From contig CAJWIA010000111.1 of assembly GCA_913040765.1 (NCBI GenBank), forward strand, positions 1 through 5,420: a DNA stretch of 5,420 bases, in the 5' to 3' direction. The first letter of the stretch is position 1. Each line of letters starts with the position of its first letter. Below the pieces are notes generated by a model. That model made no database searches and was not told the origin of the DNA. It was given only the letters and a program-made list of their open reading frames with translations. Positions 1 to 5,420 of the stretch are shown here, piece by piece. A program made the translations under genes and the position numbers. The DNA is from an uncultured Anaerolineales bacterium (GTDB lineage: Bacteria; Chloroflexota; Anaerolineae; Anaerolineales; UBA11657).

Positions 1-260
1 GTTGAGCAATGAATGCCGTTTGCTCCATTGATGATTGTCTCAAGAAAACCTTGGCACATATTAGGTGTAGCATCGATTGTATTGTCTAGATCAGAAATGT
101 ACTCTGTGTGTAGCAACTGGACTGCAGCCGCCGCGAAGAATACATCCACCTTGTGTCCGTCGTTGATGGCCTGTGCTGTACATCCTAATCCTACTATACA
201 TTTGAATTGGTCAACATCTGGGCTAGTTACTAACTTAATGAAGAAGTGTTTGCTTATCAG
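1..260 (-). CDS. DsrE/DsrF-like family protein, C-terminus cut by window edge, probable CTG start
   Basis: This reading frame enters from base 260 and is still open at base 1, giving 86 codons. It begins with a beta strand ending in a short turn (HFFIKLVTSPD, residues 5-15). A helix with an alanine/glycine-rich stretch follows, then GHKVDVFFAAAAVQLL (35-50). This order, a 'TSPD' turn and then 'aGHkVdvFF...gv.lL', is the usual N-terminal half of DsrE/DsrF-like proteins. These are small soluble proteins, some of which relay sulfur on a cysteine. Cysteines are visible at 21, 27, 69 and 85, but none can be assigned as catalytic because the end of the protein is missing (family members are about 115-130 residues). 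No ATG or GTG lies near the start: the frame is open from base 305 and holds only a TTG at 281-279 before the CTG at 260-258. The CTG is preferred because AGGAGGT lies 7 bases upstream, whereas the TTG precedes that site. The family call is fairly secure; the function is not known. Confidence 0.68.
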   Translation of the reverse strand, partial: MISKHFFIKLVTSPDVDQFKCIVGLGCTAQAINDGHKVDVFFAAAAVQLLHTEYISDLDNTIDATPNMCQGFLETIINGANGIHCS

Positions 261-267
261 TTTTGTG

Positions 268-274
268 ACCTCCT
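268..274 (-). promoter_or_regulatory. Strong Shine-Dalgarno site that fixes the DsrE-like start
   Basis: The minus strand reads AGGAGGT here, a near-perfect anti-16S match. Seven bases separate it from CTG (260-258) and ten from ATA (257-255). No ATG, GTG or TTG falls in the normal window, so the site argues for CTG initiation, or less likely ATA. Confidence 0.75.
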
Positions 275-307
275 GATTCAATTTATATAAGAAACTTGCA
301 GATTGCT

Positions 308-334
308 ATTATATTATTTATTCATGCGATGCAA
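308..334 (-). promoter_or_regulatory. Candidate promoter for the DsrE-like gene
   Basis: On the minus strand a perfect TATAAT lies at 313-308. A poor -35-like element (TTGCAT at 334-329, 15-base spacer; shifting one base gives TTTGCA with 16) lies upstream. A transcript starting near base 301 would have a leader of about 40 bases before the CTG. The -10 is convincing, but the region is so AT-rich that chance matches are easy. Confidence 0.45.
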
Positions 335-335
335 A

Positions 336-360
336 AATGATTAATCACTAATTTATCATT
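336..360. repeat. Imperfect AT-rich inverted repeat between alanine dehydrogenase and the DsrE-like gene
   Basis: Arms of 10 bases (336-345 and 351-360) pair with one mismatch around a 5-base loop (CACTA). Read on the minus strand, the second arm runs into TTTTT, so it could be a weak intrinsic terminator for alanine dehydrogenase. It also borders the -35 of the candidate promoter, so an operator is equally possible. The stem is almost all A/T, which makes it unstable as RNA. Confidence 0.3.
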
Positions 361-431
361 AGATGGATTTATATTAGTTGTTATGTCAGAAGTGAGGCGG
401 TTTTTGCTTTGGCAAAATACCTGGATTAATA

Positions 432-455
432 TCTAGTTAAGTTTTATCAACTAGA
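432..455 (-). terminator. Weak stem-loop spanning the alanine dehydrogenase stop codon
   Basis: TCTAGTT (432-438) and AACTAGA (449-455) are perfect inverted 7-base arms around a 10-base loop, and the second arm includes the stop codon. No T-tract follows on the minus strand and the stem is AT-rich, so this is at best a marginal terminator or RNA-stability element. A second small hairpin (402-417, TTTTGC / GCAAAA) lies just beyond, also without a T-tract. Confidence 0.2.
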
Positions 456-1590
456 GCAAGTTAGGTAGTGGGATATATTCCAGACCAAAAGTTTCAGCCA
501 CAGCTGGATATGTTATCCGTCCACGATATACATTAACTCCACTTGCAAGTGCGCGGTCATATCTGACAGTATCTTCAAAATCCTGCGATGCTAGGCGTAC
601 AGTATACGGTAGTGTGGCACTGGTTAGAGCATAGGTGGAAGTGCGTGGCACGGCTCCAGGCATGTTAGTGACTCCGTAATGTAGGACTCCATCTAATTCG
701 TAAACAGGTTTGCTATGTGTGGTAGGTCTGATTGTCTCAATGCATCCACCTTGGTCCACTGCGACATCCACTATGACTGATCCATGTGTCATGCCAGCTA
801 CCATCTCTCGAGTTACCAGGCGTGGTGCTCGTGCGCCTGGGATGAGTACTGCCCCTATTACAATGTCTGAGATCTTTACCGCGTCTCCAATATTACGTCG
901 GTTGGAGCTAAGTGTCGTGACGTTACCATGGAGTACATCGTCAAGATAACGAAGTCGGTCAGGGTTGATGTCAACAATCAATACTTGCGCTCCCATTCCA
1001 AGAGCTATCTTCGCTGCGTTAATGCCTACAGTGCCCCCACCAATAATAGTGACTGTTGCAGGTCGTACGCCTGGCACACCACCTAGTAGTTTTCCGCGTC
1101 CTCCGTTTGCTTTTTCAAGGTAGTGGGCAGCAACTTGAACAGACATGCGTCCAGCAACTTCACTCATTGGCGTCAAGAGTGGGAGAGACCCATCGTCGAG
1201 TTCTACCGTTTCGTAGGCAAGGGCTGTGATATTACGTTCTATTAGCGCACCAGTTAACTGTTCATCAGATGCTAGATGGAGATAGGTATAGAGTATCTGA
1301 CCATCTCTCATCATTTCACATTCGTTTGGTTGCGGTTCTTTGACTTTAACAATTATGTCTGCTTGGGAGAATAATTCAGCTGCCGTGTTTATTAATTCAG
1401 CTCCAGCATTCACATATTCTTGATCAGTAAAACCGCTTCCATTGCCTGCTCCGGCTTGAATGAGCACAGTATGTCCTTCGTGGACTAGAGTTTCAGTGGC
1501 TCCTGGTGTCATGCCGACACGATGTTCATGATCTTTTGTTTCTTGTGGAACACCTATAATAGATATAACGTATCCTCCAGTCTGTCTCAA
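451..1590 (-). CDS. ald: Alanine dehydrogenase (NAD-dependent), EC 1.4.1.1
   Basis: This cytosolic enzyme reversibly converts L-alanine, NAD+ and water to pyruvate, ammonium and NADH. Numbered from the TTG at 1590, the protein shows the family N-terminus IIGVPQETKDHEHRVGMTP (11-29, with the substrate arginine at 24). The KVKEP motif follows with its substrate lysine at 84, then YLHLA with the catalytic histidine at 105, and PMSEVAGRMS (141-150). The NAD-binding IIGGGTVG (183-190) is followed by the adenosine-ribose aspartate in VDINP (D207). VDVAVDQGG (274-282) carries the catalytic aspartate at 279, and GVTNMPGAVPRT follows at 306-317. All key residues are present. The 379-residue length is 8 too long at the front: family members start just before IIGVP. 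A strong GGAGGA (1578-1573) lies inside the extension, 6 bases before ATA (1566-1564). Starting there gives 371 residues, the usual size. TTG is listed as the outermost conventional start; ATA is the likelier real one. The gene has its own promoter and lies 135 bases after the permease stop. Confidence 0.96.
   Translation of the reverse strand: MRQTGGYVISIIGVPQETKDHEHRVGMTPGATETLVHEGHTVLIQAGAGNGSGFTDQEYVNAGAELINTAAELFSQADIIVKVKEPQPNECEMMRDGQILYTYLHLASDEQLTGALIERNITALAYETVELDDGSLPLLTPMSEVAGRMSVQVAAHYLEKANGGRGKLLGGVPGVRPATVTIIGGGTVGINAAKIALGMGAQVLIVDINPDRLRYLDDVLHGNVTTLSSNRRNIGDAVKISDIVIGAVLIPGARAPRLVTREMVAGMTHGSVIVDVAVDQGGCIETIRPTTHSKPVYELDGVLHYGVTNMPGAVPRTSTYALTSATLPYTVRLASQDFEDTVRYDRALASGVNVYRGRITYPAVAETFGLEYIPLPNLL
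1573..1578 (-). promoter_or_regulatory. Strong Shine-Dalgarno site pointing to an ATA start for ald
   Basis: The minus strand reads GGAGGA here, extended upstream as CTGGAGGA. Counted from the end of GGAGG, ATA at 1566-1564 begins after 7 bases, an ideal distance. The only conventional start nearby, TTG at 1590-1588, lies upstream of the site and has no purine-rich site of its own, so it is a poor candidate despite being in frame. Confidence 0.7.
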
Positions 1591-1607
1591 AAAACAAATT
1601 TAACTAA

Positions 1608-1636
1608 ATTATCGCACAAACAATCTCAAGTGTGAA
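1608..1636 (-). promoter_or_regulatory. Sigma70-type extended -10 promoter for ald
   Basis: On the minus strand TTCACA (1636-1631) matches the -35 consensus at 5 of 6 bases. After a spacer of exactly 17 bases comes GATAAT (1613-1608), 5 of 6 to the -10 consensus. TGC stands immediately before it, so it is also an extended -10. Transcription would begin near 1601. A leader of about 35 bases fits the ATA start at 1566, while the TTG at 1590 would be left with only about 10 bases of leader. ald is therefore probably expressed independently of the upstream operon, though readthrough is not excluded. Confidence 0.65.
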
Positions 1637-1725
1637 GTAGTTAGGGCATTACTAATGCTAGGTGACCATATAATAACATTGTAATGACAAGGTAGACATT
1701 GTTTTTATTGTGTCAATTTTCATTA

Positions 1726-2889
1726 CTAAAGTGTACGATTAGCAGTTGTTTGTTGGTCACCTAACTGCATAGCTCTATTTACGATGATGCATCCGATAAT
1801 ACTTACAAATAAACACATGATCCACAATGTTTGAGTACTTCTGGAACTCATAAGTAAACCTGCTATAAAAAGTCCGATAGAAGGACCTAGACCATAGAGA
1901 CTGGTTGAATAGATGGCTTGTCCTGAAGCCCGTAGAGTCTTGGGTAAAATATTGTCGATATATATAACTCCTACAGTAAGCAACGCACTCAATCCAATTC
2001 CATGCAATGCTTGCACTGGCAACGCTATATTAGGATCAGTAACTAGAGTGTTCAACAGCCAGCGAAGGGGTAGTGCACTAATACCTACTATGTATGTCAT
2101 GCGCAAGCCCCACTTACGTATAAACTTCTCGGCATAGTGCATTAGTGGTATTTCAGGCATGGCTGTCACAGCGACAGTAGAACCAATAATCCAAGCTGTT
2201 GCATTTAGCTCATTCATGTAAACAACTAAGTATTGATCACCTATACCTACTGTTATTCCCAGACAGACTACCCCCAATAAAAACAAACGTAATCGTCGGT
2301 TGTGAACAAGCAATTTAAAGCCATCTGCCCACTGTACCTCAGTAGATATTCGTCGATCAGGTAATTGTAGCGAAATCAATCCTAGTACAACAAGAGACCC
2401 ACAGTAAATGTATACTGCTAGTTTCAAGTTGTCTTCAAAGAATAACCCTCCCGCAATGGCAGTGGCTACTATAAATCCTATAGAACCCCATAAACGGAAC
2501 TTACCAAACTCTTCTTGTTTTCCTCTGCTTTCCAAGTGGCTGAGTGCCAAGGCTACTAAATTAGAATGGACTGGAGCGTTTACTATCGAACTTAACGTCA
2601 CAATTACTAGTAGATGTTCAAATCTGTCAGTCAATGTAAAAGCAAATACTAATCCAGATGTGGCCCAGCAACCAATAGTAACGATAAGTCTGGTGACATT
2701 AAACTTGTCACTTATAATGCCCCACACAGGTTGCACTATCATGCCTGCCAATGTTGTGAGGGACATTAGGTATCCTATTTGTGCATTAGTGAGATCCTTC
2801 CTAATAAAATATATGACCATATAGGGCATAAACACACCAATGCCCGCAAACTTAACAGCGTAAAAAAGCTTAAACCAAAATCTTATCAT
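1726..2889 (-). CDS. MFS permease of the PPP / nucleoside-H+ symporter-like group
   Basis: This is a 387-residue integral membrane protein with about 12 predicted hydrophobic segments, typical in length for the group. The N-terminus KLFYAVKFAGIGVFMPYMVIYF (8-28) matches the opening helix of MFS_1-like importers related to HcaT and the nucleoside symporters. The MFS signature loop between helices 2 and 3 is seen as GIISDKF (57-63). GKFRLWGSIGFIVATA (129-144) is the group's conserved G-x-x-R-x-W/F-G-S-G-F motif at helix 5. LRWLLNTL (275-282) and LHGIGLSALLTVGVIYID (295-312), then LRASGQAIYSTSLYGLGPSIG (319-339), are the expected C-half motifs. The ATG at 2889 has only a weak Shine-Dalgarno site (AAGAG, about 9 bases upstream). 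The gene lies 36 bases after the unknown protein and probably shares its transcript. Its substrate cannot be read from sequence. The neighbouring kinase and PLP lyase suggest an amino alcohol or amino acid derivative, which is inference; efflux rather than uptake cannot be excluded. Confidence 0.85.
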   Translation of the reverse strand: MIRFWFKLFYAVKFAGIGVFMPYMVIYFIRKDLTNAQIGYLMSLTTLAGMIVQPVWGIISDKFNVTRLIVTIGCWATSGLVFAFTLTDRFEHLLVIVTLSSIVNAPVHSNLVALALSHLESRGKQEEFGKFRLWGSIGFIVATAIAGGLFFEDNLKLAVYIYCGSLVVLGLISLQLPDRRISTEVQWADGFKLLVHNRRLRLFLLGVVCLGITVGIGDQYLVVYMNELNATAWIIGSTVAVTAMPEIPLMHYAEKFIRKWGLRMTYIVGISALPLRWLLNTLVTDPNIALPVQALHGIGLSALLTVGVIYIDNILPKTLRASGQAIYSTSLYGLGPSIGLFIAGLLMSSRSTQTLWIMCLFVSIIGCIIVNRAMQLGDQQTTANRTL

Positions 2890-2925
2890 CAGACAATCTC
2901 TTAGTTGCTAATATCGTATTTAATA

Positions 2926-3360
2926 TCAATGTTTGTTGTAGAAGACTCCTACATTATGGTCTTTATCTACACGTAACTTTGCACATGTAACGGCGTTTTT
3001 CAGTATTTGGCGGCGGTCTTTGATCATTAAAGCTTTGATTCGTAAAGGCTTAATTTCGCCGGTTAGAACATATAAGTATCCTAGAGATATGTTCTTTGCA
3101 TCTATTCGAAGATAGCTGAGATAACCTAGATGGTCTAGGTTATCTTGCATGACATAATATATATCCCACTTATAGGAAGAACCATTTCTTTCGCGGATAT
3201 GTTGTATTTTTTGTAGTGACTCAAGTGCGCTAGATATTGATGAATCTATTAGTGCATCATCTATATCGGCCCATCCAATCTTAGTGCTGTAGAACTTATT
3301 AGTGGAAGACAGGTGTTCTTTGGGGTTGATATTTTGGTGTAAACATACTTTTTCAGACAT
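2926..3360 (-). CDS. Unrecognised 144-residue soluble protein within the kinase-lyase-permease operon
   Basis: I do not recognise this family. The protein appears soluble: there is no signal peptide and no membrane segment. It reads as a mixed alpha/beta domain. A polar N-terminus (1-30) is followed by a probable amphipathic helix with serines and isoleucines (about 33-56, SSISSALESLQKI). Likely strands come next (WDIYYVM 65-71, YLSYLRID 80-87, ISLGYLYVL 91-99), then a lysine/arginine-rich end (RIKALMIKDRRQILKNAVTCAKLRVDK, 107-133). Cysteines are at 6 and 126, with no metal-site pattern. The ATG at 3360 has no clear Shine-Dalgarno site. It sits 23 bases after the lyase stop and 36 before the permease, so it is probably co-transcribed and translated partly by coupling. 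The coding frame contains a perfect 12-bp inverted repeat (see separate entry). The main support for its being real is operon position and gap-free packing: the frame is intact, and removing it would leave about 490 empty bases between two genes. Confidence 0.7.
   Translation of the reverse strand: MSEKVCLHQNINPKEHLSSTNKFYSTKIGWADIDDALIDSSISSALESLQKIQHIRERNGSSYKWDIYYVMQDNLDHLGYLSYLRIDAKNISLGYLYVLTGEIKPLRIKALMIKDRRQILKNAVTCAKLRVDKDHNVGVFYNKH
3119..3145. repeat. Perfect 12-bp inverted repeat with 3-base spacer inside the unknown gene
   Basis: AGATAACCTAGA (3119-3130) and TCTAGGTTATCT (3134-3145) are exact reverse complements separated by TGG. In the unknown protein it covers residues 72-81 (DNLDHLGYL region). 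No T-tract follows on either strand, so it is not a normal intrinsic terminator. A 27-base near-palindrome with a compact loop could be a protein-binding site, an mRNA hairpin or an insertion relic. Confidence 0.85.
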
Positions 3361-3366
3361 ATTCTT

Positions 3367-3376
3367 AGTATATACT
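3367..3376. repeat. 10-bp perfect palindrome in the lyase-unknown gene gap
   Basis: AGTATATACT is its own reverse complement and fills much of the 23-base gap between the lyase stop and the ATG of the unknown gene. It includes a TATACT that resembles a -10 box on the minus strand, but I find no partner -35 at 16-18 bases. At this AT content a 10-base palindrome can arise by chance. Confidence 0.35.
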
Positions 3377-3383
3377 CACTAGG

Positions 3384-4676
3384 TTAGAGCTTATGTGATG
3401 CCAGTGTATCGTCCAATTGTTTGACTAGAAAATCTGCATTTTCTTTCGTGAATACCAATGGTGGTTTGATCTTAATGACGTTATGGTTTGGCCCATCCTT
3501 GCTTAGCAGTATACCTTTATCTTTCATTTTGTTAATAATGTAGTCTACCTCTTCATTGGCCGGTTCAAGCGTGTTGCGATCTTTAACCAATTCGATTCCA
3601 ATAAACAAACCTACACCTCGTACATCTCCGATTAAATCGTGTTTTGATTTCAATGCATTCAATTGGATCAATAAGTGTAATCCTACGTCTAGAGCGTTAG
3701 ATTGCAGGTCTTCATCTCTGATGATATCTAAAACAGCTTGTCCTATTGCGCATGAGACTGGATTGCCGCCAAATGAATTGAAATATTCCATACCGTTGTC
3801 GAAGGCATGTGCTATTACTCGAGTTGTGACCACAGCAGAAAGGGGATGCCCATTTCCCATTGGCTTTCCCATGGTCACTATGTCCGGTATGACACCATGT
3901 GTTTCGAAACCCCAAAAATGTGATCCAACTCTACCGAATCCAATTTGTACTTCATCGGCTATGCATACTCCTCCTGCTCGTTGTACTAACTCAAAAGCAC
4001 TGTTCAAAAAACCTGGTGGCAATAATATCTGCCCCCCGCACCCCATAATTGCTTCTACTATTAGTGCGGACGGCCGTAAATTCTTGCTTTGGATTGAATC
4101 AATGGCGCGTTGAACTTCCTGTACATAACCCTCAGTGCATTCTGACCCTCTATGTTTGCCGCGATATGGGTCCGGTACTGGTATGGTGTGCACAAAATCT
4201 GGTGCGCCGGTTCCACCGGGTCCTGCGTGCTTATAGGGACTGATCTCAATAAGGGAAGACAAGTGGCCATGATAAGCCGAATCCAATACTATGGTCTGTT
4301 TGCTTTTAGTGAAGTTGCGAGCGAGTCGTAATGCTAGATCATTCGATTCGCTGCCTGAATTGGTGAAAAAGCATACATCTAGCCCAGCGGGTAATGTGTT
4401 GGTAATATTCTGGGCATATCGCACAATTGTGTCATCCAAGTAGCGAGTATTGGTATTTAGGTTTTGATACTGTTTTCTTGCAGCAGAAGTTATGCGTGGA
4501 TGGCTATGGCCTACATGCTGTATATTGTTCACGCAGTCTAAGTATTTAGTACCATCTGCATCGAAAAGATACTGTCCGGCACCGCGGACAATATGGATAG
4601 GTTGTTTGTAAGACAAGCTTAATGATGGGCCTAAGTGTTTGTCGCGAAGATCCTGTATTTCTTTAGGATTTAGCAT
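3384..4676 (-). CDS. Class-III PLP enzyme, probable amino-alcohol-phosphate phospho-lyase (AGXT2L/ETNPPL type)
   Basis: This is a 430-residue fold-type I PLP enzyme of aminotransferase class III. The PLP lysine is K271 in [11 protein letters not shown] (268-278), and the pyridine-nitrogen aspartate is D241 in [13 protein letters not shown] (239-251). The phosphate-binding loop is [15 protein letters not shown] (106-120), and YHGH (135-138) supplies the stacking aromatic. Stretches typical of ethanolamine-phosphate and 5-phosphohydroxylysine phospho-lyases are [10 protein letters not shown] (14-23), [11 protein letters not shown] (29-39), [16 protein letters not shown] (45-60), LNTNTRYL (73-80), [12 protein letters not shown] (138-149), PDPYRG (168-173), [14 protein letters not shown] (297-310), [10 protein letters not shown] (351-360) and [17 protein letters not shown] (390-406). 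Such enzymes eliminate ammonia and phosphate from an O-phosphorylated amino alcohol, giving an aldehyde. The start overlaps the kinase stop by 14 bases and lacks a clear Shine-Dalgarno site, so translation is probably coupled. Nearest alternative: a true aminotransferase (taurine- or omega-type). The group is well supported; the substrate is unknown. Confidence 0.9.
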   Translation of the reverse strand: MLNPKEIQDLRDKHLGPSLSLSYKQPIHIVRGAGQYLFDADGTKYLDCVNNIQHVGHSHPRITSAARKQYQNLNTNTRYLDDTIVRYAQNITNTLPAGLDVCFFTNSGSESNDLALRLARNFTKSKQTIVLDSAYHGHLSSLIEISPYKHAGPGGTGAPDFVHTIPVPDPYRGKHRGSECTEGYVQEVQRAIDSIQSKNLRPSALIVEAIMGCGGQILLPPGFLNSAFELVQRAGGVCIADEVQIGFGRVGSHFWGFETHGVIPDIVTMGKPMGNGHPLSAVVTTRVIAHAFDNGMEYFNSFGGNPVSCAIGQAVLDIIRDEDLQSNALDVGLHLLIQLNALKSKHDLIGDVRGVGLFIGIELVKDRNTLEPANEEVDYIINKMKDKGILLSKDGPNHNVIKIKPPLVFTKENADFLVKQLDDTLASHKL

Positions 4677-5420
4677 AGGTCAATAGTTGACGGGAGCATG
4701 TTTCCATATTCTCGTTTTGCATTGTTTTCAAAAAATCCCATGCCTGATTTTCTGTAACAGATATATATTCATTATCTGGGAAAAGGAGTTTGCGATATGA
4801 TGCCATGGTGACTGTTATACAACACCGGATACATATCAAGTAGATTATTGATCGTAATTCATCGTCAACCAAAGGGAAGATTTCGTGGAAGCCTTTTAAT
4901 ACTTGAGCGATCGACTTAAGTGGGTCATTCTTCTCCAACGCGACATAGGCCATACACACGGCTGGTTCACATGCCACAAAACTATATACCATGTCGCCAA
5001 AATCAATGATGCCTACAATCTCACCGTCATTATTTGCCAAGACATTGTGGTCATTTCCATCGTTATGGATCACGCTCTTTCTCAAATTGGTATTATTTGG
5101 CAAAACAATCTTTTTATAGAGTTCAACAAAATGATCAATTGTTTCTACATGTTGATTTACATATTGTTTATGTGTTTCAATGAAGTCCGTTTGTGCTATA
5201 TCCCATGGAAAATCGCGATGTGCAGCCGAATGGTTGAAGCCGCGCATGGCTAGTGACAAGTGGCCTAAAAATGCACCTAATTTATGAAGCATGGACCCAC
5301 ATTGTGAGACATCTGTTAGTAGTAATCCGGGCAGGTAATGTGCGAGACGTACTAGATAAGTAGTGGATTGCAAGTCATACTCCATAATTGCATTTTCTCC
5401 ATCGTCTACTAGCATCCAAG
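4663..5420 (-). CDS. APH-fold small-molecule kinase (hydroxylysine-kinase-like), N-terminus cut by window edge
   Basis: The frame is open through base 5420, so the gene starts outside the window. An in-frame ATG at 5415 is internal: the visible protein begins after the N-lobe, and roughly the first 80-100 residues of a family of about 350 are missing. Counting from that [14 protein letters not shown] (20-30) is the hinge region. [13 protein letters not shown] (60-72) is typical of the homoserine/hydroxylysine-kinase-like branch. The catalytic loop [12 protein letters not shown] (115-126) carries H117, the base D119 and the metal-ligand N124. GIIDFGDM (135-142) carries the magnesium aspartate D138. 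[12 protein letters not shown] (211-222) is a C-terminal hallmark of this branch. All catalytic residues are present, so it should be an active cytosolic kinase that transfers phosphate from ATP to a hydroxyl of a small amine. The 14-base overlap with the next gene, a phospho-lyase, indicates that the kinase makes the lyase's substrate. Antibiotic phosphotransfer is possible from the fold alone, but this context makes it unlikely. Confidence 0.9.
   Translation of the reverse strand, partial: WMLVDDGENAIMEYDLQSTTYLVRLAHYLPGLLLTDVSQCGSMLHKLGAFLGHLSLAMRGFNHSAAHRDFPWDIAQTDFIETHKQYVNQHVETIDHFVELYKKIVLPNNTNLRKSVIHNDGNDHNVLANNDGEIVGIIDFGDMVYSFVACEPAVCMAYVALEKNDPLKSIAQVLKGFHEIFPLVDDELRSIIYLICIRCCITVTMASYRKLLFPDNEYISVTENQAWDFLKTMQNENMETCSRQLLTYAKS

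Noticed and set aside
4..25. GAGCAA ... TTGCTC inverted repeat (6-base arms, 10-base loop)
   Set aside because: It is short, inside the DsrE-like coding region and expected by chance at this length.
13..276. Plus-strand 87-residue frame starting ATG
   Set aside because: It lies opposite the DsrE-like frame, which has a recognisable family pattern and a strong ribosome site. The plus-strand protein shows no family pattern and has no Shine-Dalgarno site.
1646..1658. GCATT-ACT-AATGC hairpin between permease and ald as a terminator
   Set aside because: The stem is only five base pairs and no T-tract follows on the minus strand. I see no convincing intrinsic terminator in this 135-base gap.
2408..2824. 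Plus-strand 138-residue frame opposite the permease
   Set aside because: It is an antisense shadow. The permease frame is continuous with MFS motifs throughout this stretch.
3556..4113. Plus-strand 185-residue frame opposite the PLP enzyme
   Set aside because: It is an antisense shadow of a highly conserved coding sequence. The composition is cysteine- and proline-rich and the translation has no recognisable motif.
4903..5253. Plus-strand 116-residue frame opposite the kinase
   Set aside because: It overlaps the kinase catalytic loop region on the other strand and has no supporting ribosome site or family pattern.
4663..5420. Aminoglycoside resistance phosphotransferase
   Set aside because: The fold and catalytic motifs are shared, but the C-terminal LFPDNEY stretch and the overlap with a phospho-lyase gene fit a metabolic kinase of the hydroxylysine-kinase type.

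Overview
The window is a stretch of bacterial chromosome, moderately AT-rich by eye, and every supported gene lies on the minus strand. It therefore reads from right to left. Six coding regions cover almost all of it, with short gaps and no tRNA, rRNA, CRISPR array or mobile element. Strong Shine-Dalgarno sites, sigma70-like promoter boxes and the protein families point to a free-living bacterium. The mix of small-molecule catabolism genes, an MFS importer, alanine dehydrogenase and a DsrE-like protein would suit an uncultured environmental (possibly marine, possibly Chloroflexota-like) lineage, but that placement is only an impression.

Right half (about 5420 to 1726): a probable operon of four genes. 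First is a 5'-truncated APH-fold small-molecule kinase of the hydroxylysine-kinase type. It overlaps by 14 bases a complete class-III PLP enzyme that closely resembles the ethanolamine-phosphate / 5-phosphohydroxylysine phospho-lyases (AGXT2L/ETNPPL group). After 23 bases comes an unrecognised 144-residue protein, and after 36 more an MFS permease of the PPP / nucleoside-symporter-like group. The simplest reading is uptake of an amino alcohol, phosphorylation of its hydroxyl, and PLP-dependent elimination to an aldehyde, ammonia and phosphate. The substrate cannot be fixed from sequence.

Left half: alanine dehydrogenase has its own good extended -10 promoter and a strong Shine-Dalgarno site. 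Next, with another candidate promoter and a strong Shine-Dalgarno site, is a DsrE/DsrF-like gene cut by the window's left edge. In both genes the Shine-Dalgarno site is not followed at normal spacing by ATG, GTG or TTG: alanine dehydrogenase seems to start at ATA and the DsrE-like gene at CTG.

The most unusual non-coding signal is a perfect 12-bp inverted repeat with a 3-base spacer, lying inside the 144-residue unknown gene. The best candidates for something new are that gene, its palindrome, the unassigned substrate of the kinase-lyase pair and the two non-standard starts.
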